The notes beneath the pieces were generated by a model. It had not been told where the DNA came from. It did no database searches and saw only the letters and a list, made by a program, of their open reading frames with translations. Of a DNA stretch of 64,000 nt, positions 12,501 to 23,990 are shown piece by piece (position 1 is the first letter of the stretch; the number at the start of each line of letters is the position of its first letter). The DNA is taken from the NCBI GenBank assembly GCA_948567375.1, contig OX419760.1, positions 32,364,001 through 32,428,000 of the forward strand, given 5' to 3'. The position numbers were made by a program, and so were the translations under genes. This DNA is from Lunularia cruciata. Lineage: Eukaryota; Streptophyta; Marchantiopsida; Lunulariales; Lunulariaceae.

Positions 12501-12600
12501 ATCTCTCTCTAGATTCATTCCCAATCTTATTGCAATCGAGCAAGACAAGATTCTCTGTTGCCCCCGGATCTATTATACTCTCATTTGATTACCTTTTAGG
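9541..12600 (-). pseudogene. Element E pol: protease, RT, RNase H, integrase, chromodomain
   Basis: Read on the minus strand. The protease region is 12600-12170, with a DPGAT active-site triad near 12560 and ILCIPWIEHYNP. RT is about 12137-11330, with [12 protein letters not shown] and an FLDDILVYS catalytic box near 11550-11580. The thumb/RNase H region is 11328-10850 (GLTGFYHQFV). The integrase zinc region is 10625-10389 (CLLCQQNK), and the integrase core is 10205-10011 (TDxxTQF, AYHPQIDGQTER). The chromodomain is about 9770-9545 (VDYLVQWKGYP). Frame changes fall between the RT, RNase H and integrase parts, so no full polyprotein is possible. The chromodomain marks it as a chromovirus. Confidence 0.85.
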
Positions 12601-14424
12601 ACTCCATTCACAACAATCAATTGTGAGGTTGACTTTTGGGACCTTTGCACTCTCATCTTCTTTCTTCCCTTGCTTTTTTGATTTCTTATTGAGCCAATAA
12701 GGCCGCAAGGTACATTTATTAGTGATCTTCATTTTTGAAAGTGATTTCCACCTCCTCCTCTTCAATGCGTCTCTCTATGTTGTTCAAAGGTTGCTTGTAT
12801 GAAGGCCAAGGGCCTTTGTGGAGACAAGCACAATAGTTGGTAGATATGAAGGCCAAGGGCCTTTGTGGAGACGAGCACAATAGTTGGTAGATATGTTCCC
12901 AATACAGCCACAATTATAATAACAATGTTATTCTCCTCAAGTTCCTTCTCCTCGTGGGACTCCATCTCTTCATTCTTCTACCCGCCTCACTCTCCTTAAA
13001 GCGGTTGTGCTCCTTGGTCTTGAAACCAAAGGTTACGCAATTTGATCTGTACTGGTCCACCCATGTGTGACATTTCTGCCCAATAATGTTGAGTTGGAAC
13101 TACTCCTTCACCTCCATCTAATTCCCTTGCTATTCTCTACACACAAGCAATACATCAAATACCATGCAAGGATTTTGAACTATGACTTCTTGGCAAATCT
13201 GCTCCTTCAACCCTTGTTTGAAATTGTTAAGAGTCTCTCTTGGACTCATGTTGGTTATTGCGATTTGTAGATCTAGAAATGCCTCCCCATACACTTGTAC
13301 GTTGTTCTTTTGTTTCAATCACCATAGTTGGATCCGGACCATATGCACGGAATCCATTGATTAGAAATTCTTCAACAATCCTTCTTGCATTGTTGTCCAC
13401 GTGACCTCTCTTCTCTTTGCCAACATGGATCGTTCCCAAACATCATACCATGTGAGGGCTTTATCAGTCAAGTACCCACATGAAAACATGCCTACAACAT
13501 GCTTGATGGTCTTTGATGAGAATAATCAGGAATATTGATTCATTTGTGAGATCCAATTCTCCACTACTCCCATCATACATTGCCCCTTGTAAGGCTTGAT
13601 GTTGCATGTCTTCTTCATTTAGAGTAGCTTCATCGTTGACCAAGTTTATAGGCACAGGTACCTCTCCAAGTACTTCAATCGTAGGCATTGGGTTTTGAGA
13701 TGACTCTTCTTCTTGCATTGCTTGATCATTCCTGAGGGTCTGCACATGACTTTGTAATGCCTCCATGGTCATCTTAATCTCTCAAAATTTATTCAACATC
13801 CCTTGCATTCCTTTCACCAACTCTTGCAACTATGGATCCATGGTTCCTACAACACTCAATTGCTATTGTCTACTTTAATAGAGAGTTAATATGATCATTA
13901 TAGAGGGCGCATAAACTATTAGAACTACCATTAGGACCTCCAAAGCTACCACTTGTTGATAATATTCCTCACCAAAATTCTTGACCACAAAATCTCTAAA
14001 TATCACTTTTGGTCTCACTACATATGGAATTTCTACTTGAATGTTAAAAGGGAAAGGATTTAGTACATTCAAATCCATCACAAAAAACTATAGATTGTCA
14101 AATCCCACTCTCTATTGTAAATCACTACATGCAGAATCACTAGGTTTAGTGAATTCATCACTATATCCATGAACTATGCTCCAGAGTGAAAAACTAGATA
14201 CACTCTCACTTGCTCATGCTTAATGTACATAATCTTGATGTCAAATGGATTCAAGAATGGAGAGAGAGGTGCTGGACATTGTCCTCTTGGAGCCTCCATC
14301 CCATCCTTTCTCTAGCACTCTTAATCTACCAATTACACCAGGATGTCTCTCCTCAAAATTACTCAGTCTCAATAGCCCATATTCTTCCTAGAGGGGTGAT
14401 CCTCTCTCTTGGATGACAACACTT
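12601..14424 (-). pseudogene. Element E gag and leader (broken)
   Basis: On the minus strand, gag begins around 13772 with an N-terminal acidic coiled-coil-like stretch (MTMEALQSHVQTLRND) and runs to the CCHC region near 12900. Stops separate the pieces 13772-13464, 13439-13227 and 12965-12720. The zinc-knuckle area contains a 47-bp duplication. The bases 13773-14424 are leader between primer site and gag, with no clear coding. Confidence 0.6.
12798..12891 (-). repeat. 47-bp tandem duplication in element E zinc-knuckle region
   Basis: TATGAAGGCCAAGGGCCTTT begins at 12798 and again at 12845, and the copies are nearly identical. Since 47 is not a multiple of three, it shifts the gag frame and explains why the same peptide appears in two frames. 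Near-identity of the copies suggests a recent event. Confidence 0.85.
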
Positions 14425-14436
14425 GCTCTGATACCA
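14425..14436 (-). other. Primer-binding site of element E
   Basis: GCTCTGATACCA on the plus strand is TGGTATCAGAGC on the minus strand, the complement of the initiator tRNA-Met 3' end. It lies one base from the right LTR, which fixes minus-strand polarity. Confidence 0.9.
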
Positions 14437-14437
14437 T

Positions 14438-15039
14438 TGTAATATTCCAAGGATATGAGACCTGAGAAGAAGCACACCATGAGAAACACACAATTTCAAA
14501 CTCAAACCTCCGATGCCCCAAAGGAGCACCTTCTCTTTATTATATAGACAAAGAGGATCTCCTCCAAGGAAGCTCCACCCTAGGATTAGGCACACAGATA
14601 GGTGACATGTCAGCAAACTCCACCCTTGATTTACTTACTTGGATGGGTGACATGTCGGTCATGGTCCTATTTGGTTGGTCAAACAAGCTTTGACCAAAGG
14701 GAATCTTTTAGGAAATCTTCCTACAGGAATCTCAAAATCACGTGGGTGAGGTACCATTGGAAAGCTCTTGACAAGACAAAGCAAGGAGGAAGGAAGGTCA
14801 GACTTTCCTCCATTAAGGGGAGGGGAATTTGCATATTTTTGAGGCCTAATTCATACATTTAGGCCTCGAAAATTGCACTCAAAGATTTCAGGCATATTTT
14901 GGTTCCTACTCTATTAGTAGAAGTCCCATTTTGGTGATACCCCTTTCTAATCTATTTAGTCCATCATGTGTAACATCCTTCCAAATGTCACAAAACCAAT
15001 TATCACCTTTAAATTATATGTCTAGCTATTGGTATTACA
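14438..15039 (-). repeat. 5' LTR of element E
   Basis: It starts TGTAATATTCC and ends GGTATTACA, with the same landmarks as the left copy, including the CCCCAAAGGAGCACCTTCTC segment and the TTTATTATAT stretch. Confidence 0.92.
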
Positions 15040-15044
15040 ATTAC

Positions 15045-17875
15045 ACTCAATCATGGTATGATCTTTAAGATTGAGTTATTGCCAAGGAGTACCCCAATGA
15101 GTAGGCCAATCTATCGGCTCTCACCAAAGTAGTTAGAGGAGTTGCAACCAACATTTACGGAGTTGTTTGAGAAGGATTTCATATGACATAGTACATCTCC
15201 TTGGGGAGCACCGGTACCATTTGTTCCAAAGAAGGATGGAGACTTCATTTATGTATTGATTACCATGGGCTCAATAAACAAATAGTGCAGAATGCATATG
15301 TCTGTCTTGAATTGATGACTTTCTTGATCAATTGAGTGGAGCATGATACTTCCCCAAGTTGGATCTTCATAGTAGTTATTAGCAAATCCTTATTGATAGG
15401 GAAGATGTGCAAAAGATTACCATTTGCACAAGGTACAGACATTTGAATGGGGAGTTTTACCTATTGGGCTTACTAATGCTCCAACAGTCTTCATAGATAG
15501 ATGCATTGGGTGTTGGATAGAATATTGGATTGGTACGTGGTGGTGTTCTTAGATGATATTTTAATCTATAGTAAGATAGAGGCAAAACATGTAGATCACA
15601 TATAAGAAGTCCTAAGATGACTATGATAATGGAAGTTTTACTACAAGATCTCAAAGTGTACCTTTTGGCAAAAGGAAGTTACCTTCTTGGATCACAAGAT
15701 CTCATCGGAAGAGATCAAGATAGAAGAGGAGAAAATCAATGCCATCACTAATTTTCCTACTCCAAAGGATGCTATAGAATTACAAGAATTTAATAAATTA
15801 GCCAATTTTTACCAAAAATTCATCCACTACTATCTTCATGTAGCCACACCATTGACCCATCTCTTGGGAAAGAACTCAAGCTTTTAGTGGACCAACAAGC
15901 ACAAAGAAGCATTCCAAAGTTGAAACATACGGTGTTTTCAAGACCCATTCTTCAACCATATGATCTTGAACTACATTGTATGGTTGATTTTGATACTTCT
16001 AACTTTGCAATTGGAGTCGTGTTGCAATATGAATTTCCAGATGGGTTACATCTCATTGCCTTTGTGTCTCATAGACTAAATACAACAAAAAGGAATTACT
16101 CTGCTTGAGGTCAGGGACAACTAGCAATGGTATATGTGATCAAGGTATAGAGACATTATCTCTTGGAGAAAATAAGCAATCATGTGAACTGATCACAAAC
16201 CTTTGTTGCAAACATTATACTTGGAACACATGAAGAGTCAACATCATTGATGGGAGGGACAACTACAATTGTTTGACATCAAACTTGAGTACAAACTCAT
16301 CGGTTCCACATCATTCCTAATGCCCTATCACAACAACCTGATTTGAAGTCTCTTCCTCTTATCACCATGGCAATTACAACGGTATCGATTGACTCCAAAG
16401 TCCAAATTGAGTTTAAGACCGCTTTTCAACAAGATCCTTTCTTTTAGATGGCATAAGGTCATCTTGCAGCATGTGATAAAGAGTACAACACCTTCTCTTT
16501 CAAGAGAGGTCTTCTATTCTATGAGAACCGGATTTATGTTCTAGCCAAGGATGATCTCCAACTTATGTGCCTCCAAGAAGCCCATGACTTACCAATCACT
16601 GGTCACATGGGTGTGAACAAGACCCTATGTACTCTCTAGTGCCAATGGTGATGGCCCAACATGACATGAGATGATTGAGAGTTTGTCCAATTGTGTGAGA
16701 GCTTCTAATGCAACAAGGCCATCAATTAGAAACCGAGTGGCCTCCTTCAACCTCTCCCATTCCATCTGCTTGATAAGCATACGTGAGCTTAGATCTCATC
16801 ACATCCTTGCCCAAGATGAAGCAAGGTCACAAAAATCATGGTGTTTTGTGGATAAGCTTAGTAAGCAAATCCATTGGGCACCAACCTTTGATACCATGGA
16901 TGCTCCAACATTGGCAAATATTTACTCTCACAATGTCTTTAAGCATCATGGGATGCCTTGTGTACTCATCTCCCATCATGATCCTCAATTCATTGGGAAA
17001 TTTTGGCAAGCACTCTTCTAGATACTTGATACCAAGTTTGCTTTGTCCAAGGCCTATCATCCTCAAACTGATAGACAAAATGGACGTGCAAATTGCACCT
17101 TGGGAGATATGCTTTTTGCCTTTGTCAACATCCTCCATACCAATTGGGATGAATATCTTACTATTTTTGAGTTTGCATACAATAATTCCAAACATGCAAG
17201 CACCAAATTCTCTACTTTCTTCTCTAATTTTGGCTTGGATCCACTTGTAATAGATTCCTTTTTTGCTCCTCCTCCATCTCATGCTCCTCATAATTCTACC
17301 TTCTTGACCACCATATCCCAATCCTTCCAACAAGTCAAATCTCATCTCTTGGTTGCTCAAAATCTGCAAAAGTAATATGTGGACCATCATTGTCATGATC
17401 TCATCTCAAGTTGGTGATAAGGTCATGCTCTCCTTTAGTAACCTACCCCTCCTATTGGATACCCAAGTTTTTAAACTCACTATTAATTGGATAGAACCCT
17501 TTGATGTCACCAAAATCATCTCTCCTATTGCTTATCAACTTGCCTTGACTTGGCATATGTGCATCTACACTATCTTTCACATTTCTACTTTGAAACCCTT
17601 TGTTCCTAATGAGAGGAAAAAGAAGATGGTCCCACCATATTATTTTTCCTCTCATGTCCAACCCCCTCCTCCTCCCGTTCCTATCAATGATCATGAGGAG
17701 TACAAAGTTGATCATATCCTTGCATATCGCTGCATTCAATTCAAATAAGGTCCTTTGGAAAGTTTATCTCCTTCATGATGCCACATGGGAACCTCTTTCT
17801 CATATCCAAAATGCATAAACTGCCATTCAAGAGTTTGAAGCTTCAATGGCAATGAGGAAATCACCAACTAGTGGT
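15045..17875 (+). pseudogene. Element B pol: RT, RNase H, integrase, chromodomain (broken)
   Basis: This continues the B frame interrupted at 8929. RT runs to about 15880, with a FLDDILIYSK box near 15550-15580. RNase H is about 15900-16330 (VDFDTSNFAIGVVLQ). The integrase zinc region is near 16530-16720, and the core is 16780-17330 with SKAYHPQTDRQNGRANC. The chromodomain remnant is about 17690-17870 (HDATWEPLSHIQNA). Many stops and shifts are present. A 186-codon open frame on the opposite strand (17396-16836) is only a shadow of the integrase. Confidence 0.82.
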
Positions 17876-17882
17876 GCTGGAA

Positions 17883-18464
17883 TGTAATACTTCAAGACCA
17901 AGAGAACTCTCCAAGAGAGATACAAGAGAGAGAACACAATTTCACACTCAATACTCTGATGCCCCAAAGGAACACTTTCTCTTTATTGTATATCATAGAG
18001 GATCTCCTCAAATAAAGATTCAACTTGGATTAGATACATGGATTGGTGACCTGTCAAAAAGCTCCATCCTTGGATTAGTTGCTTGGATGGGTGAAATGTC
18101 AATCCTTGTCCTATCTAGTTGGTCAAACGGGTTTGACCAAAGGGAATCTTCTTGTAGGGAATTTAGAATCACATGGATGAGATACCATTGGAAAGATCTT
18201 GAGAAGACAAATCATAAGAGGGAGAAGACAAGCCTCTTTTTGCTTAAGGGGGAGGAATCTTTTCATTTTCAAGGCCTAATTCATCCATTTAGGCATCCAA
18301 AATTTATTTATAGTTTTTAGGCTATTTTTGACTTATGCCCTATTAGTAGTACTCTTTTGGTGACATGCCTATCTAATCTTCTTAGCCCATTGTTCACATC
18401 ATCCTTCTAGATGTCATCAAGCCAATTTTCACCTCCAGATATATATCTAACTACTTATGTTACA
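17883..18464 (+). repeat. Solo LTR of the element E family, between B's polypurine region and 3' LTR
   Basis: It starts TGTAATACTTC and ends TATGTTACA. It matches E's LTRs in the same order (ATGCCCCAAAGGA, TTGGTCAAACGGGTTTGACC). It is flanked by a perfect TGGAA duplication (17878-17882 and 18465-18469). It is a single LTR with no internal region, the usual product of LTR-LTR recombination. Confidence 0.9.
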
Positions 18465-18471
18465 TGGAATA

Positions 18472-18897
18472 TGTAACAATATGGAGTTTAATAACAAAGT
18501 TAGTTAGGGCTAAAGAAGAAGTGAATAGGAAAAACTAGCCTATAATATTCTAGAAGTATCTAGGAAGCTTCTTGGTAAGCTTCTCAATCAGCTTAGCTTG
18601 CACCTCAAGTAGGTGGTTTCCAGAAGAAAGCTTCTAGAAACTTCAAAGTAACTTAGCTTGCATGCCAAGTAGACGGTTTCTAAAAAGAAGAGTCTTGAGA
18701 AGCTTCCCAATTAACTTGGCTTGCATTCCAAGAAAGAAACTCAAGGAAGCCTCTTGAGAAGCTTCTCAATAGCCTTATATGCTTGCTTTAAATACCAAAG
18801 CTGAATTTCATGCTAGGCATTCGAAGTTTCTCACATTCAAGTGTCACAATGTGATCTTTCATTCTCCTATTTTCCACCTTGGTCTCAGTCTTTTACA
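18472..18897 (+). repeat. 3' LTR of element B (family 1)
   Basis: It starts TGTAACAATATGGAG and ends CAGTCTTTTACA. Landmarks are TCTAGAAGTATCTAGGAAGC and, near 18780-18810, TTTAAATACCAAAGCTGAATTTC, where the other copies have TATAAATAC. It is normally adjacent to a CACCAACTAG(T/C)GGTG motif and a purine tract. Here they are separated from it by the solo LTR. Confidence 0.85.
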
Positions 18898-21800
18898 CTA
18901 TAAATCTTCAAGATATACATCCTAATCATTGATGGAAATTTTCTCTATCATAAAGATTTGCATTTTTTTTATCTTGTGATATTAATCTATCTTTAAAATT
19001 TCCCACAAACTTGTATTCACTTGTTTTTTCCAATCCACCCTTTAGATTGCTCCATCCAAGGCATCATTGAGATTTTATAAGGCTGAAGTAATTTAACATT
19101 TATCATTCTATTGACTTTTATTTGCTTATAATCAATCCCATACTTCTAAGTAAAGTCTCAAGTATCTATATCTAAAAATTTAGTATTTTTATCTCCTCAT
19201 CATAATTCTTCCCTAATAAAAATCCTAACTTTATAGCTTGTCATAATAATAAATCTTTAGCTTCTCTTACATAAATATTACCCTCACATTCTTTCCCTTT
19301 TAAGCCTTCATCCATGTGGATGAGCAATACTTCTATCTTCTTTAGTCTATTAGTTTCTACTCATCTATGTCTCTTTCCTTCTAATTTATGTTTTTGGTGG
19401 AAAGAATAATAAACCACAATTAAGTTATTGGTGAATTTTCATTCCTTAATATTCATATTCATCTTCTATCTTTTGCTTATCATGTTTCTTTCCACCATTG
19501 AAAACATTATTGAAAGGTCAAAAACTTTGTTTTGTTAGGGCAAAACATATATTGCAAAGTTTTGCAATCCATAATTATAACATCTTTTATATCCATGGGA
19601 ACTTTCTTTTTAAACCTTGTGTAGCTTGTAGTTCTTGGGCGATATGGCTTGTTGATGTAAAACATAATGCTAGCTATCAATTGATAAGGTGGTTAGATCC
19701 AAATGTGACATTGAACATTCTCTAAATTTATCAATGTAGGGATGTTTGGTATCTATCTCTTTGTATACCAAAGAGGAAATTAATTTCCCCTCTAATATAT
19801 GAAGAATTAGATATTATTTAGCTGATGCACTAGCCTCATTGATGATCTTTGCTTCTCTTATAATTTTATTCTTTAGGTATCTCTTGGAAACAACAAATAT
19901 ATCTAATTCACATGTTTCCAAAATCTTAATTGGAACTAAATTCTTGAATGTACCATAGATGGTCTCCATTTGAACTAGATCCAAAAGCTTTTTATGAGCT
20001 ATCACAAGTGAATCCACAACTTTGAAATTCCTAAGTTTTCTTTATTAGACTCTAAGAATTTTATTTATCGTCACAAGCCAACAATCTTTGATAATTATAT
20101 AGCTATACTTAAGCACTTCAACTAGAAATAATGAATATAACATACTTGCATCATGCTCATATGCTCAAGAATAAGACATAAAGATCTCTATTTGAAAAGC
20201 TATAGCTCTAATACTTTGGCTATTTGGTTCCATAGGTAAAATGTAATTTTGCATTCTTTTGTCATATTATATAGAAGTTCTTGTAAATCTTCTATTGCTT
20301 GAGTTGACTTAAGTCTCAATGTCCATTACTTGAACTTGATCAATATTTGATAGGGAGTTCATTCCGTCCTCTTGAGATACTGCTTTAAGCTTGATTATTA
20401 ATATATCTTATGCCAATTATTTTTAATTGTTGGAACAAGCTTTGTATCGCTGGATTATGAATTTTCTACTCCTTTTGTTGGACTCAATGGAACATAGTAT
20501 GTCCAACTTATGCAGCTCCACATAGAATCAATAGCATAACCAATGGTTAAGGCAAAGCACAAAAATGATGGTACTCTTTTCACAAACCTTTAATGTAATG
20601 CAATTCTTCCATACTACTCTTAGAATAAAAAATTAATAATTATAGATTCTTATGTTGATTGGAATAACTAGTTCTTCATTTCAATTAATCAATCGTAATA
20701 AATATAAAGCATACAACCTTATTGATAAGAATTATTAACCCCCTAGTTATTAAGCTCTATCACTTACATTATGAATTTCATACCAAACATATACACTTAA
20801 CATTGTCACAAGTTATGTATTTCATAAATTGAATCATAATATAAAATTTCTTAGCAAGAGAAATATAGAAATATGGTGTATGCCTAGATCATCTATTTTA
20901 CATCCTTCATTGTATCTCTTGTAGATTATAAGGTATAGAACAATATAGCTTCTTCAGTTCTTTTTGAGTTCAAAGATACAAAGTAAAATTTTCAACTAAA
21001 TACTCATTTGCGCTATTATATACCCCTTCCATGTTGATGTACTTCTAACTCAATAAGGGGTTTCAGAATAGTATTGATGGGTGTATATAGGATAAATTAC
21101 AAACTTGTTATATTTTGTAGTGAACTTTGTAATCCGCCAATGAGTTAATAACTGAACCCTCCATATTTTCCCCTATAGAAAAATAAGTATAACTTAAGTT
21201 CATTTCTAAAAATCAGACTCTCACTTAAGGATTTGTAGGTGTGCTATAATGAAATAAATATTAGACCAAGTAGGTAATATGGAAAACAAATTGGACTACC
21301 ATAACTTGCAAAAATATATTTGAAAAATCAGCACCAACCAACATCAATGAGCGCCAACCAACACCTACCTTACTAAAATGAAAGATCGGGCGTCCTTGGA
21401 TACCTTCTTACACCTCCTAGTGCACTCTTAAGACTTTCCTTGGATTCCTTCTCAAACCATTAAAAAATATTCAAATTAGACAATCTATTATTAACCTTGA
21501 ATTCCAATCAATGCTAATTAATGCTTTACATTGTTATGATACAAACTCCATATCCCATATTCTTATGAACCACCTATTATAGATTTTGCAAGAAGTAAGG
21601 ACGGATCTATGTAATCTACCTGAATGTGCTTTTTGGGTGGCCCCATATAGATTTTTCACACACTTAGTAAACACAATTTACAAATCATACAAAGCTTTGT
21701 AAAGTTATTTCTGAAACCTTAATGTACAATGGAAGCCTATAAGATAAGTCTCACATTCCTTAATTCAAGGTGAGATTGTAATTTTAGTTCTCTTCTAAGA

Positions 21801-23990
21801 GGTGTGATGCATTCATAAAAAGGAACTTCATTGGGAGATTCTTGTTACTTAAGTATACACAATGCTTCTTTGATGTAGAACTTGAATGTATGATATCACT
21901 AAGGATCACTCTCACTTCCATGTATGTTGAAGTGCCATTAACATGTATTATTAGCAAATCTAGACCCTATTCTTTTAAATTCACCCATAAGTTTTTCATA
22001 ATGGTCTTTACCAACTACTCTTGATTTCAATAAGAAGTCCACATTTACGTTTACTCCCAAATTTTCACCAATATTTTATAAATCAACAAAAGAACTTAGT
22101 CTTTAATTTTGACTGACAAAGATGATAAAATATAATTTATACTCACATACTCTTTTCTTATGAAAATTTATGCATATTATAAATATCATGGATGTAGCAA
22201 TGTATCAATGTATGTAGTTTGTGAAAAAAAAAGTTTCAAAATATAATTTATTGGAAATTTATAAATGATATAATCATAAAATTAATCATTATTATATTTA
22301 TTTTATAAGAATAAATATATATTTTTTATAATTATTTTTATAATTATTTTTATATAATTATATATAAATATATTAAAAATATATATTAAAAAATATTTAT
22401 AAATAAATATGGTCTACTTTTAGACTACTAACATATCAATTTAAGGCTAGAAAGCACCATTACAAACCTATTCATCTATGATTTTTCTAGTTGTTATCTT
22501 ATAAGGCATAGAAATTCAAAAAATTTATCATTACAACATGATATTTATCTCATATGACCAAAATATACAATTAGCTTCATGATATTCAAGGAAGAGTTGA
22601 TTGAATTTCAATTTTAACATCCTTCCTTCTCAATCAAAATAAATTATATTTGTGTGTGATGCTTATGACAATTTTACATAATTATTCACATAAGAAAAAA
22701 TTATTTTAATAATAATTATATACAGATATATGATTCTGGATCATCACAATATTATAGATTCATTAAACATACTTATGCAAATTATAATTATATATTAAAA
22801 TGGTTATTATTGTTATGATTATAAATCATCAATAAAGATTATTTTTATTCCAATGTTGATCAAATGTGATATAATGGTAAGAATATATCGTTCACTTGGG
22901 GATATATTTTAAAAATGATTAGAAGTTGAAGGGATGTGTCACTATCTAACATTTCTTCTATTATATTTTACTTAACTGGTGGGCAAGTAATACTTCTAGA
23001 ATTAGATAGTGTCAAAACATGTGGCATATTATGGAAATGGGAAAACTAAAGATCATTTTTATTATAAGTAGGTTCCAAATTAATCCTGAAGATGATTGTT
23101 CACTTTACAACAAAGACACTTTACCCTAAAGATTTTGACTCTAAAGGTGGCATACTATCTTTCCTCAAAAAGCATAACACTAAATGCATCTTGGAAATGG
23201 CCAAATTTCTTTGCCTTTCTATTCTTTGGTACTCTCAATGCTATAAGTTAAACTTCACTCTTTGATGCATTGATTTCCTCCTTCAAATCCCTCAAAATCA
23301 CACATACTAATCAAGTACGGATGTTTATTCCTACACTCTAGAACTTGTGACCCTTTTGCAAAATTCTTCACTATTACCCAACATAAAAATTGACCAACAC
23401 CCAAAATGAAAGAATCCAATGACAAAGAACTTGGAGTCCTTTTATTGAACTTTGATTGGCTTAAAAGTAAACTTGATTAACATTAAGCCAAAGCCTTAAA
23501 TACATTTCTTGCTTCTCCTTGAAAGGATCATTTATTTAAGTGGATTCCAAAAATTTCTAACTCTATCTACGGTATTTGTAAGGATCCTTCTAATCCTATC
23601 TTATTTTAATCACATGCTAGTTGATTAGGTGCCTTACACTTGTCAAGGAAGGTGTAAGGTCTTCCTTGAAGACAATATGCAATTTACTCCACTTTAGACT
23701 TACACCACCCCACGTGACAACTACAAAGGTCTATACAACTTTAAAAACCTTCCTCTTCAAAGGTTGTTTTATATCTACAAAGGTCTTTGGCTACCAAAAG
23801 GTCTTTGGCTTGAAAGTCTTTGACTATGGCTACTACAAAGAATTACCTTTGCCTCTACAACCCCTAATGAAAAGTTTTATCCTTTCATTCTTATCTACAA
23901 TTTTGAGGAGGAGGGAGTCTGGTGTTTTATAACCATTCTATTGATTTGTTATCTAAGATGAATAGCTAGTGGATCTAATTGTTCTTTGAA
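18898..23990. other. AT-rich region with no recognisable gene
   Basis: About 5 kb of AT-rich sequence with stops in all frames. Open frames at 19498-19725 (+) and 20017-19814 (-) are the only ones with protein-like composition. The latter reads like an acidic/basic helical protein (KKLLDLVQME, LETCELDIF), and the minus-strand pattern may extend toward 20400 in broken form. I do not recognise either. They are probably remnants of old repeats. Confidence 0.5.
22255..22412. repeat. Near-pure A/T tract
   Basis: TATAATTATTTTTATA-type sequence with almost no G or C over about 160 bp. It is low-complexity DNA with no other feature attached. Confidence 0.8.

Larger units (their letters stand above)
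8930..15039 (-). mobile_element. Ty3/Gypsy chromovirus E, structurally complete, nested in B
   Basis: LTRs at 8930-9528 and 14438-15039 flank a minus-strand gag-pol. The intact initiator-tRNA-Met primer site lies at 14425-14436 and the polypurine tract at 9529-9540. Flanks are GTTAC (8925-8929) and ATTAC (15040-15044), a 5-bp target duplication with one difference. Deleting the element rejoins B's segment before RT. The domain order is gag, CCHC region, protease, RT, RNase H, integrase, chromodomain. Stops and frameshifts occur, but the domains are far better preserved than in A or B. The total length of 6.1 kb is typical. Confidence 0.92.
5913..18897 (+). mobile_element. Ty3/Gypsy chromovirus B, carrying three nested insertions
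   Basis: This plus-strand element has its 5' LTR at 5913-7059, gag/protease to 8929, the remainder of pol at 15045-17875 and its 3' LTR at 18472-18897. The flanks are TTATA (5908-5912) and CTATA (18898-18902), a 5-bp target duplication with one difference. Three later insertions interrupt it: a solo LTR in the 5' LTR, the whole of element E in the segment before RT, and a solo LTR between the polypurine region and the 3' LTR. Without them it is about 5.5 kb, normal for a chromovirus. The frame contains many stops and shifts, so it is inactive. Confidence 0.88.

Noticed and set aside
16836-17396. 186-codon open frame on the minus strand
   Set aside because: It is antisense to the integrase of element B, which is recognisable on the plus strand; no family features of its own.
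22255-22412. Possible replication origin or centromeric AT tract
   Set aside because: It is only a short low-complexity tract with no satellite or other supporting signal.
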